Assembly (NCBI GenBank): GCA_031213475.1
Contig: JARUPZ010000026.1
Span: forward strand, 2,369,095 to 2,433,094
Length of the DNA: 64,000 nt
Reading direction: 5' to 3'
DNA from: Nereocystis luetkeana
Taxonomy: Eukaryota > Sar > Phaeophyceae > Laminariales > Laminariaceae
The notes under the pieces are model-generated. The model was not told where the DNA came from. It worked only from the letters and a program-made list of their open reading frames with translations, and made no database searches. Below are positions 14,600 through 27,236 of this stretch, one piece after another. The number at the start of each line of letters is the position of its first letter. Within the stretch, counting starts at the first letter, position 1. The position numbers and the translations under genes are program-made.

Positions 14600-15160
14600 A
14601 AAAATATTTTCCTTTCTTGTCTTGTGATCACAACGCTCGGGTTGGTTTTCCATTCTGAGCTCTGGAGGCGAGGTGTAACTTTCAGAGACGTCTTCGAAAG
14701 TAAACGTGATTTTTTCAGGAGAATACAAACAGCTGAGCAGCGGTTGAACCCTGAAAAAAAAACAGTGTTGTCTTCGTATGAATAATTTCTACTAGTACAA
14801 GGCAGACGAATATCATTTTACCGATATGTACGCCACAAAAACGTGTACAAAGCGTCTTGAATTATTTTCAGTTTTCCTTTTTTTTATGTTTCTGTAATTT
14901 CGCATACATAACGCGGTAAAAACAAAGTCAGGGATGCATCATGTACCGGAATCGTCAACCAGAGAAAAAAAAGGGGGAAAATGGCTTAGTGCATCAAAAA
15001 ATGAAGAAAAATTTTTTTTTTTGAAGTCCCGCGGCCTCCATCCGGTGAAACCCCGGTCCGATCTCTGGTGAAAGCAAAAGAAGCAAAGAGAGGAGACAAG
15101 GAACAGAAAGAACAGCAGCCGTTCTGCCGCCTGGACGGCCGACAGGAGGCGTAGCGATAG
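14600..15160. other. Stretch without recognisable gene
   Basis: AT-rich sequence with A- and T-runs. No exon, repeat family or RNA gene was recognised. Confidence 0.4.
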
Positions 15161-15165
15161 GCAGC

Positions 15166-15192
15166 GGGGGGGGGGGGGGGGGGGGGGGGGGC
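15166..15192. repeat. Poly-G tract
   Basis: An uninterrupted run of about 24 G. Confidence 0.95.
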
Positions 15193-15349
15193 GAGTCGGG
15201 TGTTTTGCATCAGGCGACAAATATTACGAAAAGGCGTACCTGGTACCTGGTAATAGTTATTTCTTCATTTTGTTTTCGAGTACACATAACTCGTAAAGCA
15301 CTACAAATACCGGGCACAGTTGTGAATCTATAGTACATACCAGCAAACA

Positions 15350-15420
15350 ACAAAAATGAGTCCGAGGGGGTGTGCTATTATATCACCCAGGGTGATATAC
15401 GGCATGTGCGTGCTACACGA
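15350..15420. repeat. Short dispersed repeat with TATCACCC palindrome
   Basis: GTCCGAGGGGGTGTGCTATT followed by a TATATCACCC/GGGTGATATA inverted repeat. The same GTCCGA(G/A)GGGG-TGTTATCTTATCACCC pattern recurs near 33270-33340 and 46210-46250. Confidence 0.5.
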
Positions 15421-15529
15421 TCAACATGTACGCGTATACCAGCCATACGAAATACCAGGTATAGAGGTGCAGTACGTATATTTGTGATGATCTGCTGTTC
15501 GTTTCGTTAATCTTGGTGGCGAGGGATCA

Positions 15530-15990
15530 CCTACTGTTAGTAGCCTACTCAGTTTAGGGCTGGTTATAAGGGTTTCCCTGTGAGTGGAGGCTATACATCA
15601 CTGCAGTAGGATACAGTAGGTTCTACTGCCAGTCGTGCTGACTGAGTAGGCTACTATTGATATTAATAGTACCTATCGCTGACTAGCGTAGGACGGTAGG
15701 CTGTGCTTCCCAACCAATAACTACTCAGGCAGCACCGACTGAATGGCCTACTGGACCGACTGAGTAGGCCAGGCTGAAAAAATAGTCGGGCTATCCTTCC
15801 GAGTCAACACCTACTCAGTCACCACTGACTAAGCAGTCTGAGTCGCCTAGTACATAGTGAGTGCTGACTGATTGCTATAGGCGAGCAGCACTTGAGTACG
15901 CGAGCAGCGCTGACCGAGCATATAGGCTATTTAGTAGCGCTGACTTAGTAGGTTCGTGCGTAGTGCTGACTGAGTAGGCTCATATTAGCC
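15530..15990. repeat. Degenerate 18-20-bp minisatellite
   Basis: Units of the type AGTGCTGACTGAGTAGGCT, about 20 degraded copies on both strands, with no coding sense. Confidence 0.7.
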
Positions 15991-16089
15991 TTCTAGGGGG
16001 AAATACAGTCGTTAGTTTGTCCTAAAAAACACGGGCTCACAACTAGTTCTGGGGCACAAACCACTCAAATTTCAAGTAGTATACTGTCA

Positions 16090-18060
16090 GTGCTGTCTTT
16101 CCTACGGGTACACAACGCATACACACATTTGCTAGTATATACTTGCAGATATATATATATATATATATACAAGGCGCTTCGCTCCGCGGCCTACGCCGCC
16201 CGCTACGCTCGCTCAGGAAGGAAAAAAGTACATCAAATTAAGCGAAGCGAACAGAGGTCCACGATTGAATTTAGTTTTTTTAAGGATCGTAATTGCAAAC
16301 CGGCGACTTGATAATGCCAAGAGTCCCGCCGCCATGCTTCAAGAAAAAACAGCTCCGACGTCAGCTTGGACGCCACATACGCTTCGCGTCGCGGATGTCG
16401 TACGTACGTACACACCCAAGGTAGGGTACTACTGCCGTACTTATTTTCTTATTTTGATATGATCTATGTCTGTACTCGTATGTACGAAGAAAGCGAAAGC
16501 ACAGCACGGCACAGCAGCAAAAACAATGAAAATGAAAACCGAAAATTCGGTAAGAAAAAAAAATCCCCATCCCCTCTCGTGCAATAATGTTCTGCCTGAT
16601 TGGAACACCTTACACCCGGTCGAAAAGAAGAAAAGAAAAAAATCGCACAGAAGAGCTTCTCTCTCAGCCTCGTACGCCGCCCGCCCCTCTCGCGACCAAC
16701 TCGCCATCGATTCGGTCCGGGTAAAGCTTTCATCACTCTCTGCCACAATCAGCCCCGTCGCCCGCCTCGCGTGAAGCCCGGTGCTCACCGTGGCCGTCGC
16801 TCGCCAGCTCGACATCGTTGGTGTTCTAACTGCACACCTCCCTCTTTCAACATCAGCGTGGTCGCAAAAATAAGCACCGCTTGAACGTTATCTTGCCATC
16901 CCGAACGACCTTTACAACTCGTACATACTCTATCAAAAATCATAAATTGAAGCCAGACACGAAGCCCGTTCATGCATCCCTCGTGTCTCGAGGCACACGC
17001 GACGCCTAGGCACGAAAGCGGCCACCGCACTCCTTGCCACCCCCCCTCTACCCGCCAGCACCCACTGACACCCGCGACGGTGCCGGGCTCTCCCGCGGTG
17101 CCGTACTCGGAGTACACGCACGCACACGAAACGAAAGAAGAAAAAAGGAATAAAGGACCGAGAGCGCCAAGAGAAATGGAGAAAACAACGAAAGAAGCAA
17201 GAAAGAAGAAAGGACCGAGAAAACAAAGAACCGCTGGAAAGGTCCGGCAAGTAATGAAAGTAGGCGGTTTGGAAGTGGGAGCTCTGAGAGGCCAGGGATG
17301 TACCGACCGAGCACGCTCAGGGGTTGTGATCTAAGTATGTAGTTCTATATATATATATATCTTTGCACACGGCACGGTTCGCCAAACCCCCTGCACTCTG
17401 TGCAGGGACGGGTCGGCGGTACGTTCCCATCCAAGTTTGGGCGCGCGGTGTGCCGTGTGGTAACGCGTGGCGTGGGTTGGAACTCCTTTTTTTTCGTTGT
17501 GTCTCCTGGTACACGTCTCACACCGCGGAGGGGATTGTAACCACGGAGCAATGCCATCATCTTTTCAGGATGAGACAAAAGGCAACACACAACTGGCCGT
17601 GCTGGACGCCGATGGTTACATACCGTAAAAAGAACGGCTCGACGTGAAAAACACACGTACAGGTTCCATCTTAAACTCAGTGCGGGAGCGAATACCTATG
17701 GAGAGCTTATTTTAGTTTTGACTACTTTTCGATGATGGCGGTTGGAGCTTCGACAATAATCCGTTTCCCGATGTTTGTTTCAAGTCATGCTTCCAACTAA
17801 TTCATGCTGAACTTAGTGTGGGAATCTTTATCTTGAAGCTAGTACGTGGAGACGACCCCGGGAGGGGAACGTTTCATAAAAAAACTTGGAAAGTCCTCTC
17901 TCCCTGCGGGTCCGCCCCCTTCCCGGGGGGAGCGAGCGACCCGTCCTCCCAGGGAGGGCTTCTTTCCACGCACCTATAACAAATAATAAAGCAGCGATAA
18001 AGAAAAAATGAATAAAGTCCATAATTAATTTTTGAAAATTAGAATATCAATAACGAACAC
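16090..18060. other. Unassigned region between the H copies
   Basis: Contains a (TA)n run at 16150-16169 and a second at 17345-17361, plus open frames of up to 120 codons of low-complexity Lys/Arg composition. I found no conserved protein block or convincing splice pair. Confidence 0.4.
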
Positions 18061-18083
18061 CAAACTGAATTCTACGTTTATAG

Positions 18084-18258
18084 AGTGGACGGCTACGTGC
18101 GTCTGTTGGCCGGGGACACCGAGGGCTGCCGTCAGGCGCAGCTGTGGTACGACCTTACGGCCGCGGGGGGTCGGGTGGCGCTCGGGGTAGCCGGCCTCCC
18201 TCGGGACACGGCCGTCAAGATCCTGTTGGACTTCATCATCACCACTACCGAGCAGCAT
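18084..18258 (+). pseudogene. Orphan exon fragment cut by element H
   Basis: A GC-rich open segment follows a TTTATAG acceptor. It reads VDGYVRLLAGDTEGCRQAQL, then WYDLTAAGGRVALGVAGL, then PRDTAVKILLDFIITTTEQ, with codon-like GC3 bias quite unlike the AT-rich flanks. Element H copy 2 begins 10 bp downstream at 18269 and no donor site precedes it, so the exon appears truncated. I do not recognise the protein and found no partner exons. Confidence 0.4.
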
Positions 18259-18268
18259 TCAATGTCTA

Positions 18269-19109
18269 AGACCTATGCCAATGGTACAGCAAAGTTGCAA
18301 TAAAAAGTTTGAATTTCAAAGATACCCGCCAAAAAAAATCAGAACACGCATCCCATGGGCCACGTGAAAAAAAAAAAAATGTTCCTAACTTGTGGAAAAG
18401 CCCACAAAAAGCAAATCTGGGGCCGATGTTGGGCCAACATCGGCTTGAGAAAAACTCGGGCCGATCTTTGGTACGAAGCGGCGAGATTTCGAGTCCTCGA
18501 CAGAAATCGATCAACAAAACCAACGATTGCGTAATTAATTCTGAACGGAGTGCGCTCGTTAGGGGCTCCGACCCACCCTAGGGTCACCGTCTTCACACCA
18601 TGGCCGGTGTCATGAGGCGGGAGCTGACCAGGCGTGTGATAAAAAAAACATTTGGCCGCTGGTTTGCACAAAACAGAAGACAAAACTTCTCCATCCGTCC
18701 CGAATGGCCAAAAATAGACTTTTTTTCAGGTTTGGGAGGATACCGTAGGACGCCGCCGGCAAGCTCTCGCCCCCTAGACCATGGATCCGCCTGATATCTT
18801 CGAGGCCGTCATCTATACTCGTTGTGCTTGCCAGATACCGAGTGGGTTGGCCGTGGGCTGAGTCTATGTCGAGATCGAGCGTCGATCGTCGCACGAGCTG
18901 GTTTCGATCACCGTGTTGACAATTTGCGACCAGAAAAACACAAATTGCGCCGCCTGCAGCCGTTGGGGGAAAAAAAAAGAAAAAATCAAACATTTTTTCT
19001 CTATTTTTCCCACAGCGGCGGTTCGAGGAAATTTTCGGCTGTTTTTTTTTCGAAAGCGATCTATTTGAAAAAAAAAAAATGAACTTCGCGTTTCCATTGG
19101 CATAGGTCT
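18269..19109 (-). mobile_element. Element H, copy 2 (841 bp, TIR)
   Basis: Starts AGACCTATGCCAATGG and ends CCATTGGCATAGGTCT, flanked by TA on both sides (18267-18268 and 19110-19111). Opposite orientation to copy 1. Differences are mainly homopolymer-length changes and scattered substitutions. Confidence 0.85.
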
Positions 19110-19280
19110 TAGGTCTAACTTACACGAAATACATACATATTCAGCTTTGCGGGCTGGCTGCCTGCGTGCGTGCGTACCTGGTACCTGGTATATACCTACG
19201 TACCAACCAACATTTTGGACGAGGAAAACAAAAGACCACGATCGAAGAACGACACGTTTGTCTACAAAATACGTACAAAC

Positions 19281-19512
19281 CGCCGTCGACGTATATGTAT
19301 GCGTGCCGTCGACCAATGACAACCGGCCGAAGGAAGGTCTCCCCGTGCGTTTACCGGTGTATGAACCCTTAGCAGGAAGGAAAAAACGAAACGCCGTCTA
19401 CCATTGTCTGCAGGCAGCCGTCGATGTATGTTTGTGTGCCGTCGACCCATGACAACCGACCGAAGGAAGGTCTTCCCGTCCGTTTTCACCGATGTATGGA
19501 CCCTTACCAGAA
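19281..19512. repeat. Tandem duplication, about 131-bp unit
   Basis: Two units share CCGTCGACGTATATGTAT-like starts, ATGACAACCGGCCGAAGGAA, and a TGTATGAACCCTTA-like block. Confidence 0.75.
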
Positions 19513-19958
19513 AGATGAACGACACCGCGCTACGTTTTCGTTCTGTTGTTGCATCACCCAGCCCCCTCCCGACGAAAACGCCATGCCATGCCGCAGTGAA
19601 ATACCTGGTATGTGTTTGCCCTTCTCTTGGTCTCTAGTAAACACTATATATCGAAATTACCGAGGGAAACGATCCGGCGATCGGATTGGCCAACACTGCT
19701 GTAGAACACTAAAATGATAGAATCAAAACCACTCGAAAACTAAAAAAAAAAACACGAACACATAAAAACACAAAATCACAAAAACACGAAAACGCACCTG
19801 CGAGTGCTGTCGTAACATTCGACCGAAAAAAATCAAAAACAAAAAACAAACGCGATGAAACGACCAATCAACAGGAGCAAAAAAAAACTTCCAACTGCCA
19901 ACCCACCTCTTCCTGCTGGCGACCCATCTGGCTGAAATGACCGACGACATTAGACCAA

Positions 19959-22283
19959 TCAAACCCCCCAAAAAAAAAAAACTAGCCGGCCAATGAAACA
20001 AATACGCGACGGAACGACCGACCGACAAAAAAAAACATATTCCCCGTGATCCACCTTCCAACCCACCTCCTCCTGCTGCCGATCCACTGGCCCAGCTGTT
20101 GCGCCGCCCCCGCCCCCCCCTCCGTCAACTTCGCCAGCGACCGTGTCCGCTCCAGGAGCGGCGGCGGTGGAAGGCCACAGCGGCCTCTTCTTTGCGCCTC
20201 CGCCACTGCCACTCCAGACCAGTTTTTTTTTCCCCAGGGCGGCCGTTCCCGGCGCTTTGGTCCCGCCACCACCAACACCAACGCCTCTCCCAGGGGCGCC
20301 CGCGGGCAGAGCCTTGTCCCAGCGAGGGCGTCTGGGCGCCTCCGCGCCGCCGGCAACGAGGGCACAGCCGCTGTTGCTGTCGTTGCTCTTATTGTTCCTG
20401 TCGGGGTTGGCCGTGGTGACGTTGTCACCGCTGATGCTGCTGCTGCCGCTTGCGGCAACGAACCGGCCACCGAACTTCGCGGGCCCGTCGTAAGGCCGTT
20501 GGCTCCTGCTGCCGGTTTGCGCTGCACTCATCACCGCCGCCGCCGCCGCCTGTGCCACCGTTGACTGACCACCCCCATCCTCGCCTCCATCGTCCTTCTC
20601 TTCGTCGTCGTCGCCTAGGACTCCGCCGGACACCCACTGCCCGTCGACGAAACCAGCGACCGGAGCTGAGCGACCCTGCCCTCTCGCCCCCTCTCGACCG
20701 CTAGTCTCTCTACGCCCGTTTCCCCCCTCCTGCTCCTGCCGCCCACTCCTTCGCTCTTGAGACCCGCCGCTTGGTCGCCGATGAAAGCGGTCGCGGTCGC
20801 GGTCGCGGTCGCGGCTACCGCTGCTACCGCGTCTAGCCCCGCCCGCGCCCCCGCCCCCGCCCCCGCCCCCGCCCCTACCCCAGTCTGCCCGACGACCTCG
20901 TTCGTACGATCGTTGGTCGGAATCGCGGCGGGCTCGATCGCGGCCGCCTCGAGAAAAGTCATCACCGCCGCCCCTACCGCCACCACCGCTGCCTGGACCG
21001 CCGTAAGTCCTGCTGCTGCGCCCCCCCTCACCTCTTTCACCGCCATGCCGGGATCCAGAATAATCGTCATCACCGTGTCGATCTCTTCTACTACCCCCAC
21101 CACCGTCACCGCCGCCGCCGCCGCCATAATCACCCCGGTCACGTCCGCCGCGCCGCTCCTCCCTCGAGCCGTCATACCCGCCCCTACTCCTGTCGACAGC
21201 ACCACCGCCGTAACGCTGGCCTCCACCACCACCACCACCACCACCACCGCTGTTTCTATCACGCCCACCCCCAGAGTCTCGCCCACCCCGATCATCCCGC
21301 CGGGAATCTCCGTACCGTTCTCTGGAACCGTCCCGATGTCGTCGGCGACGGTCCCCGCTTTCCGCGCTGCTGGTGCGGCGGTCTCCCCCCCCTGACCTCC
21401 TACCCCTATCGCTACCACCGCTGCCGCCGCCGCCACCATCAACATCGCGGTTACCCTCGCGGTACCCGGAACCACGACCACGCGCGTGCCCATCCCGTTC
21501 CCACTCCCGGTCTCGTGTGGACCCATCGCGCGCCTGGCGATCCACCTTGCCACGGACACCTTGCGGCGGTGACGGTGGCGGCGGCGGCGACTGACCCCTG
21601 CGACCTCTATCCCTGCCCTGTTCCCTTTCATCATCCCTTTCCTTTATTCTCTCGCCATCCCTGCCTCTGTCCCTTTCGCTTCCCCTCTCCTTGCTCCTGT
21701 CTTCGCCAACCCTATCCTCGTCCCTTTCGCTATCCCCTGCCCTGTCCTTTCGCCTCTCCCTCTCCTTATCGTCCTTTCTATCCTTTTCGCCGACGCCACT
21801 GTCCCGGCGTGCTTCCTTCCGACCTCTGTTGTCATCGCGGCGCCCATTTCCCTCGACACCGGGGCTGTCGCCTCGTCGCCCCCTGGGTTCGCCGACGCCT
21901 CTTCCACCGCCATCACCATCGCCAACACTCCCACCGCCACCACCCCCGTTACCACCACCACCATCACCACCATTACCACCACCTTTCGACGGGGAGGAGT
22001 CTCTCCTTCTCCGCGCCCCTGTCCTAGCTTGGCGCCTCCCCGCATCATGAAACGTAGACCCTTTTGCCCCGCCTTCGCCCCCGCCTCTATCAACCTGGTG
22101 TCGCCACCCACTGTACTCACTGCTACCCTCGCCGCCACCGCTGCTGCCACCACTGCCGCTACCGCTAGCCTTCCCTCTGGAGAGGCGTAGGTCGTCAGCC
22201 GGCCGTTGTGCTTCCCCCTGCCAGCGGCGGTTATTGTTGGTGCTGCTGCTGCCGCTGCTGCTGCTGCTGCTGCTACTACTGCC

Positions 22284-22323
<40 letters not shown>

Positions 22324-22793
22324 CTCCTGCCGCTTCTGCTCTTGTTGTTTCCGCCGATTCCACGGGGGGGGGCGCCGGAGCCGGCGTCCCCGCCACCACC
22401 ATCGCCGCCAGTACCGCTACAGCCACCCTCCTCTCGTGGGAAACGGTCATCACCGTTGCCGCTGTCTTTTTCGGCGTTCGCGCTGCTAGGAACATTAGGA
22501 TTAGCGCCGCCCCGCCCGCTGATAGCGTCACCGCTACCACTACCGCCACCGCTCCCATCGCCGCCACCGCCGGGGCGGCTATCGCGGTTGTTGCTGCTGT
22601 TTGCGAGGTGTTTTTTTCGCCCGGAGGGCGATTTCGGTTCTGGCGGCCAGACTGCTGCTTCTGGTTTTCCCTCACCGTCGGTGCTGCGAGCGGTACGCTG
22701 TCTACCCGGACTGCGGCTGCGGCTGCTGCTGCTGCTGCGGCTGCTGCTGCTGCTATTGCTGTTGCCATCGCTGTTGGTGCACTTCTCGGCCAT
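19959..22793 (-). CDS. Arg/Ser/Gly-rich (SR/RGG-like) protein, 944 codons
   Basis: A single uninterrupted frame from ATG 22793 (MAEKCTNSDG) reads through Ser-rich, RS-dipeptide and RD/RE/GR-rich segments. These include SSSSRSRSPGRQRT near residue 25, poly-Ser near 165, GGRDRGDYGGGGGG-type RGG blocks near residues 500-650, and a C-terminal part with VDGQWVSGG, YDGPAKFGGRF and RRPRWDKALPAG. Such composition is typical of nuclear RNA-binding or splicing-associated proteins, but no folded domain (RRM, zinc finger, kinase) was seen, so function is inferred from composition only. The last about 30 codons (VFFCRSVVPSRICFIGRL) look non-coding. A donor near 20060 (GAG/GTGGGT or AAG/GTGGAT) could end the exon there. 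Long open frames also exist in the other frames because of the repeated codons. Confidence 0.65.
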
Positions 22794-23193
22794 CTTCGTC
22801 GGCCTTCGTCCTCGACCGTCCCCCCTGATAAGAAAACTGGGGGAGCAGGAACAGGGTCAGCTTGGGGGGCAATTAAGAATATACCAGGCAATTCGTACCC
22901 GTAATGCTGTCTCATACGTTCATGCTGGTGTGTACGTGCATGTGCGGAATCAGCCCGCGTATACGTAGCCTACCCTACATAAAAGGGCCCCTCTCTGTGC
23001 GCGATTCCTAGCGTTAATATCAGCTCTTCCCAGTAAGTATCCAATGACTTGAGAAGTTACGTGGGGATTTCACGGGGGGAGGCCTGGTTGTGGTCGCTAT
23101 TTATGTCCCTGGCATGGTTGTAATAATATTTCGGGACACCGAATACAAGCAACAATACTGAGATTTGGAGGGACAACGAAAACTTCGGAATCC

Positions 23194-23300
23194 TTAACCC
23201 TTTTAGAACTCCAATCCCGTTTTGGGGACACGCCAGTCAAATTCAAAGTAGTTTGTCCCGAATTGTCCCCAAAACGAGACTGCAGTCCTAAAAGGGTTAA
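23194..23300. mobile_element. Family B element, copy B6, TTAA at both ends
   Basis: TTAACCCTTTTAGAACTCCA to CAGTCCTAAAAGGGTTAA, near-perfect palindrome with a small inner duplication of TTGTCCC. Confidence 0.85.
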
Positions 23301-23504
23301 AGTGAAGTTATGGCGTAGAACGCGGCCGTTCTTAAATAAGAAATCCAGCCTGGACCAGCTTTCCTTCTTGTTTCTTATCACCGCAGCACTACATACAACC
23401 TGTATCATACCATAACGTTGGTCCCCTGTACCTGCTGTACTCGGACAGACATCGACTCCCACCGCATGATCGACAGCAGCAGCAGCAGCAGTAGATATTT
23501 CAGG

Positions 23505-23690
23505 GCAGATACCTTCCTGATCTGTATGATCTAGGTCATGAGCTGTGTGATCTACCTGGTAGCTCATGCTGCCGCGTGGGAGCCGTATAATCTGCATGAT
23601 CTAAATGGGACATGTTGCCATCCAGGGGTTGGATCTGTGTTTTACAGGTCCTGATCAACAGGCAGGCTAGGATCTAGATTACCTACCCGA
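23505..23690 (+). repeat. Family D repeat, copy D4
   Basis: CTGATCTGTATGATCTAGGT, CTGCCGCGTGGGAGCCGTAT and the hairpin GGATCTGT-GTTTT-ACAGGTCC (one wobble), ending AGGCTAGGATCTAG. Confidence 0.75.
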
Positions 23691-24486
23691 GGTGTGTTAC
23701 ATTTGTACTCGATCAGCAGTAAATGTCGTATTCTCGAACTCTCTTCTAGACGGCACCCCTGCTGGCCTTTAACGTTACAAGACGCGGGTGGGCATCATGT
23801 CCACCCACGGATAAAACATCAGCGAGGAAAGGGTCTTCGACTTGCCGTGCCGTATCGTCACCAGTCACCAGGCTGGGGTACACCAAAACAAGGTCCTCCT
23901 CGGGCTATCGGATGGACCACGGGCCGTGTCATCAGACCAAGGTGCTGAGGAGCTTTAGATACACGTGTACCCATCACCACCTCGGACACTTACATTACTC
24001 TACTGCCTGTACTTGTATTGCGTACGAGTACCACAGCTGCCTCCCGTCTTGACTATGCTACCACTGTGTACCTATCACCAGCAAAAGACAACATCTGTGA
24101 GCAGAGAGTTCTTGCAACAGCAGAAAAGCGGCTACGTAAAACCACTTCCGTACCTCCAATAAAACGCTGGTACCGAATATTTCCGAACAGACCACACGCC
24201 CTTGTACCCCTGCCCGATGGTATCCGCTCGTCCACTCGTGCCACACAGCGCCAAAGTAGCTACGCCAAAGGCAAGTTGCTAAAGCGACACAAAGTTTAAG
24301 GAGTTGTATGGACTCGTTGGCCTTATATCATCTTTATATTTTTATAATTATCCTGGATACAACGGCCTGTACACGACATTGAAACCCTTGAGAGTCACAA
24401 CCGCACGCACACGGCACACAGCGAAAGAAACACCAGCTACTACAGGACACTTCTCTCCTTCTCTTCTCCCAGACTCTCTGAACACG

Positions 24487-24541
24487 ATGGCCCCGACCAC
24501 AGCGAGCCTCGCCTTCCTGGGAACCACCCTTCTTAGCGGAG
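24487..24541 (+). CDS. Possible first coding exon (unidentified gene)
   Basis: After a pyrimidine-rich leader (CTTCTCTCCTTCTCTTCTCC) an ATG opens MAPTTASLAFLGTTLLSGG, a short hydrophobic N-terminus of signal-peptide type, and the frame meets a good donor (GGAG/GTGAGC). No following exon could be recognised in the next 1 kb, so the call is speculative. Confidence 0.22.
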
Positions 24542-25459
24542 GTGAGCGCATGCTTTGGCTCTGTCCTATCCACCATGAACCGTAAAGTGCCACCCGGTAA
24601 CAAATCAGGTAGCGATAAGAGATAGGAGTGCGAGGATGGACTGACGAGATGACAGCTCTGTGCATGGTGCGGGTGCTCCGCGTGGGCAAGGATCATGTAC
24701 CCGAAGCGCCAGCTGTGTCTGCCAAGCCACGCATTCGCTCCGTGCCGTGCACCCAACTTTGCGGCGAACGCGCGGGTGAATCCGCCGGCACGCGCGCAGA
24801 CGCAACGCGAACATTCGTCGTGCCCCCCTGCACGCGGTACCCGGGGGCACGACAGAGGACACGAGAGGCGACGAACAAAACGCGATCAAACGTCCCCCCC
24901 GAGAGCAACGTGCCACTCGCCACTCGAAGAGGTCCAGGGGCTGCTGGCTGAACACGTTAAGGATAAAAGCGATGTGACCTGCCGACGAGTGCCCTAACGA
25001 AGAACATTTTTCAGTGCCCTCTCTATCGAGTACCAGGTACATCTATTTGCTCGTGCATGTACTTCCGTCTGCTGTGAGAACATGATGTCACAGGAACAAT
25101 GATTCGACGCTTTGTACCGTCGGGTATCATGTTTCAACCCGCGGCCCCGCCGGGTGCACAGAGTGTATGTAGCATCAAATCATCGTACAGCGGTAGTAGT
25201 CGTACCATACGCAAATACGTAGAAGATGCCAGAAGACGGTACACTCAAATACACCTGCTCTCCCCTTTGCAGACGTCAAATGTTTCCATCAAGTTACCTA
25301 TTAATAGACGAATAAATAGCCCAAAACGGGTACACACCCAATCTGATTTTATCTAAAAAAACGGGTACCAGGTATGGTACGTATGTACCAGAGCAAGTAC
25401 CCTGGTACACTTTTTTTCTTTCTCTTTTTTACACTCTACGTGAATAAATAAAGCAAATG

Positions 25460-25625
25460 TGCCAGGAGACAGTATTTTCACCCCTTGACAGACCACCAAC
25501 TTTGTCTGGACTGACATACCTCAACTGACACCAAACTACTAGGGTTTAGTGTGCGACACTCGGCCCTACAGTGTGTTTTGCTTTGCTTGACATGTCTCCT
25601 GACCTATTTTCTCTGAAGTCCATCA
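25460..25625 (+). repeat. Dispersed repeat F, copy F2
   Basis: Collinear with 9455-9625 (CAGGAGACAG, TTTTCACCCC, ACACTCGGCCCT, GCTTGACATG, CTCCTGACCT). Confidence 0.55.
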
Positions 25626-26678
25626 AACGATGGGTCGGGAAAAAACCCGCCGTTCCAATTTCTGAGCTATGATATATAACCCACACACAAGCAGACTTGG
25701 CGACGGCTAGTTGATTGAAAGTTCACCGTGTCAAGGTTCAGCCCGCGCGAGGGCTCAGCTCCGCCGGGTGGCATAAGGGGGGCTACCTCTACGGCTGGTG
25801 CTGCACGTAGGTGTTTAGAAGAAACGTGGTGGCGAGCGGGTCTTTTTCACTTGGTTCCAGGGTGTACCTGTTTAATACCCCATACTTCTAATAGTACGAG
25901 TACTACTACTGTCGTAGTTGGTGGTATTATTATTATTAATGGTAGTGGGGCGCGACCTCAATACCTGCAGTAGAAAAATCTGCGAGGCATCATGCTGGGT
26001 GAACACGGACTGTGCTGAGCCAACAAGAACGAAAATCTACGTACGTATCCGTGCCGTCAGGGTTTTTTTTCTATATAAAAAAAATCGTCTGCTGCAGTAG
26101 CAGACGTGGCGGCAGCAACGAAAGTAGCAGAGCAGCAGCAGCAGCAGCAGCAGCCGCAACAGCAGCAGAACACAAGCGGCCAGGGTCGACCTCGCTGTAC
26201 GTTCGGCGTGTCGGTCTAACCCTTTAGCCCTTTGTGCGCTTACTCTATTTTGTAGTGTGTTTCCTGGTACCCCAACTCGAAATTCGGCATAATTTGGAAG
26301 CGAAAAATCTGCACCTGACATTTGCCCAACAGAGCCTGTCGTACCAGGTGCCACCACTACTACAGTAGTACTGTACTGTACCTGGTACTGCTATACGACA
26401 TCTACAGCAAAACTTGTCCGTCCTATCATGAGTAGGCGGGTGGGCCTGGCAATATCACCTCTGCAGCGTGACCTGGGAACACGGCCCGAACGCTGCTGTG
26501 AACAGACACATGCTGACGAGTACACGTAGAGTCGGGTTTCGTTCTTTCGAACCGAAAAACAAAAAAACGTAACCTGGTATGATATCTGACGTTTCTGTTT
26601 TGTTTATAAAGCATGGCCCAGCCATGTGCCTCTAAGAACACACTTTTGCCGCATCTACTGTCCGTAGCTCGACCAACT

Positions 26679-26769
26679 CTTGACCCTTTTAGAACCGCAG
26701 TCCCGTTTTGGGGACAAACCTGTCATATTCCGAGTAGTTTGTCCCCAAAACGCAATTCTAAAAGGGTTG
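26679..26769. mobile_element. Family B element, copy B7
   Basis: TTGACCCTTTTAGAACCGCA at the left; the right arm is shortened (GTCCCCAAAACGCAATTCTA, then AAAGGGTT). Confidence 0.75.
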
Positions 26770-26827
26770 GCTTACAACCGCACCAACACGAAAATGTTCC
26801 GTTGGTTTTACGTGCGCAGAGCGTGCC

Positions 26828-27236
26828 GGGACTGACATCGGTGCCGTGTGCGTTGAGCGCGCGCGGTGCAGACGTAGCCGAAAAAAAACGCTGAATCCCA
26901 GACTCGTACACCCCTACGCACGGGGAAAGTAAAACCGAGGCACCCTATTAATGGGCTCGTACGGTCCGTTATGAAAAGGCGTTTTTCTCTTGGGGAACGA
27001 AGACCAAAAGGCTCGCGCTTCGCGTGCCCGCCGGGACTGGCATTGGTGCCGTGTGGGTTGAGCGCACACGGTACAGACGTGGCCGAAAAAAACGCTGAAT
27101 CCCACACTCTCTCACCCCTACGCACGGGGCAAGTAAAACCAAGGCACCCTATTAATGGGCTCGTACGGTCCGTTGTGAGAAGGCGTTTTCATCTTGGGGA
27201 ACGAAGAAGAAAGGCTCGCGCTTCGCGCTCGCGCGC
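26828..27236. repeat. Tandem duplication, about 205-bp unit
   Basis: Two 85-90% similar units. Each contains GGGACTGRCATYGGTGCCGT, AACGCTGAATCCCA, ACCCCTACGCACGGG, CACCCTATTAATGGGCTCGT and GGCTCGCGCTTCGCG. Confidence 0.85.

Noticed and set aside
20046..22968. Plus-strand frames of up to 244 codons and the two other minus-strand frames (339 and 423 codons) opposite or overlapping the SR-like frame
   Set aside because: They are shadows of a repetitive GC-rich codon pattern. The 944-codon frame has a coherent RS/RGG composition and a clear ATG.
23097..23597. 166-codon minus-strand frame
   Set aside because: It is made of family B and family D repeat sequence read through.
24605..25042. Open frames of 100-145 codons on both strands in a GC-rich block
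   Set aside because: No family resemblance and equal openness on both strands.
26050..26170. CAG/GCA run as polyglutamine or poly-Ala coding region
   Set aside because: A short microsatellite (about 26130-26170) without an extended frame of credible coding sequence.
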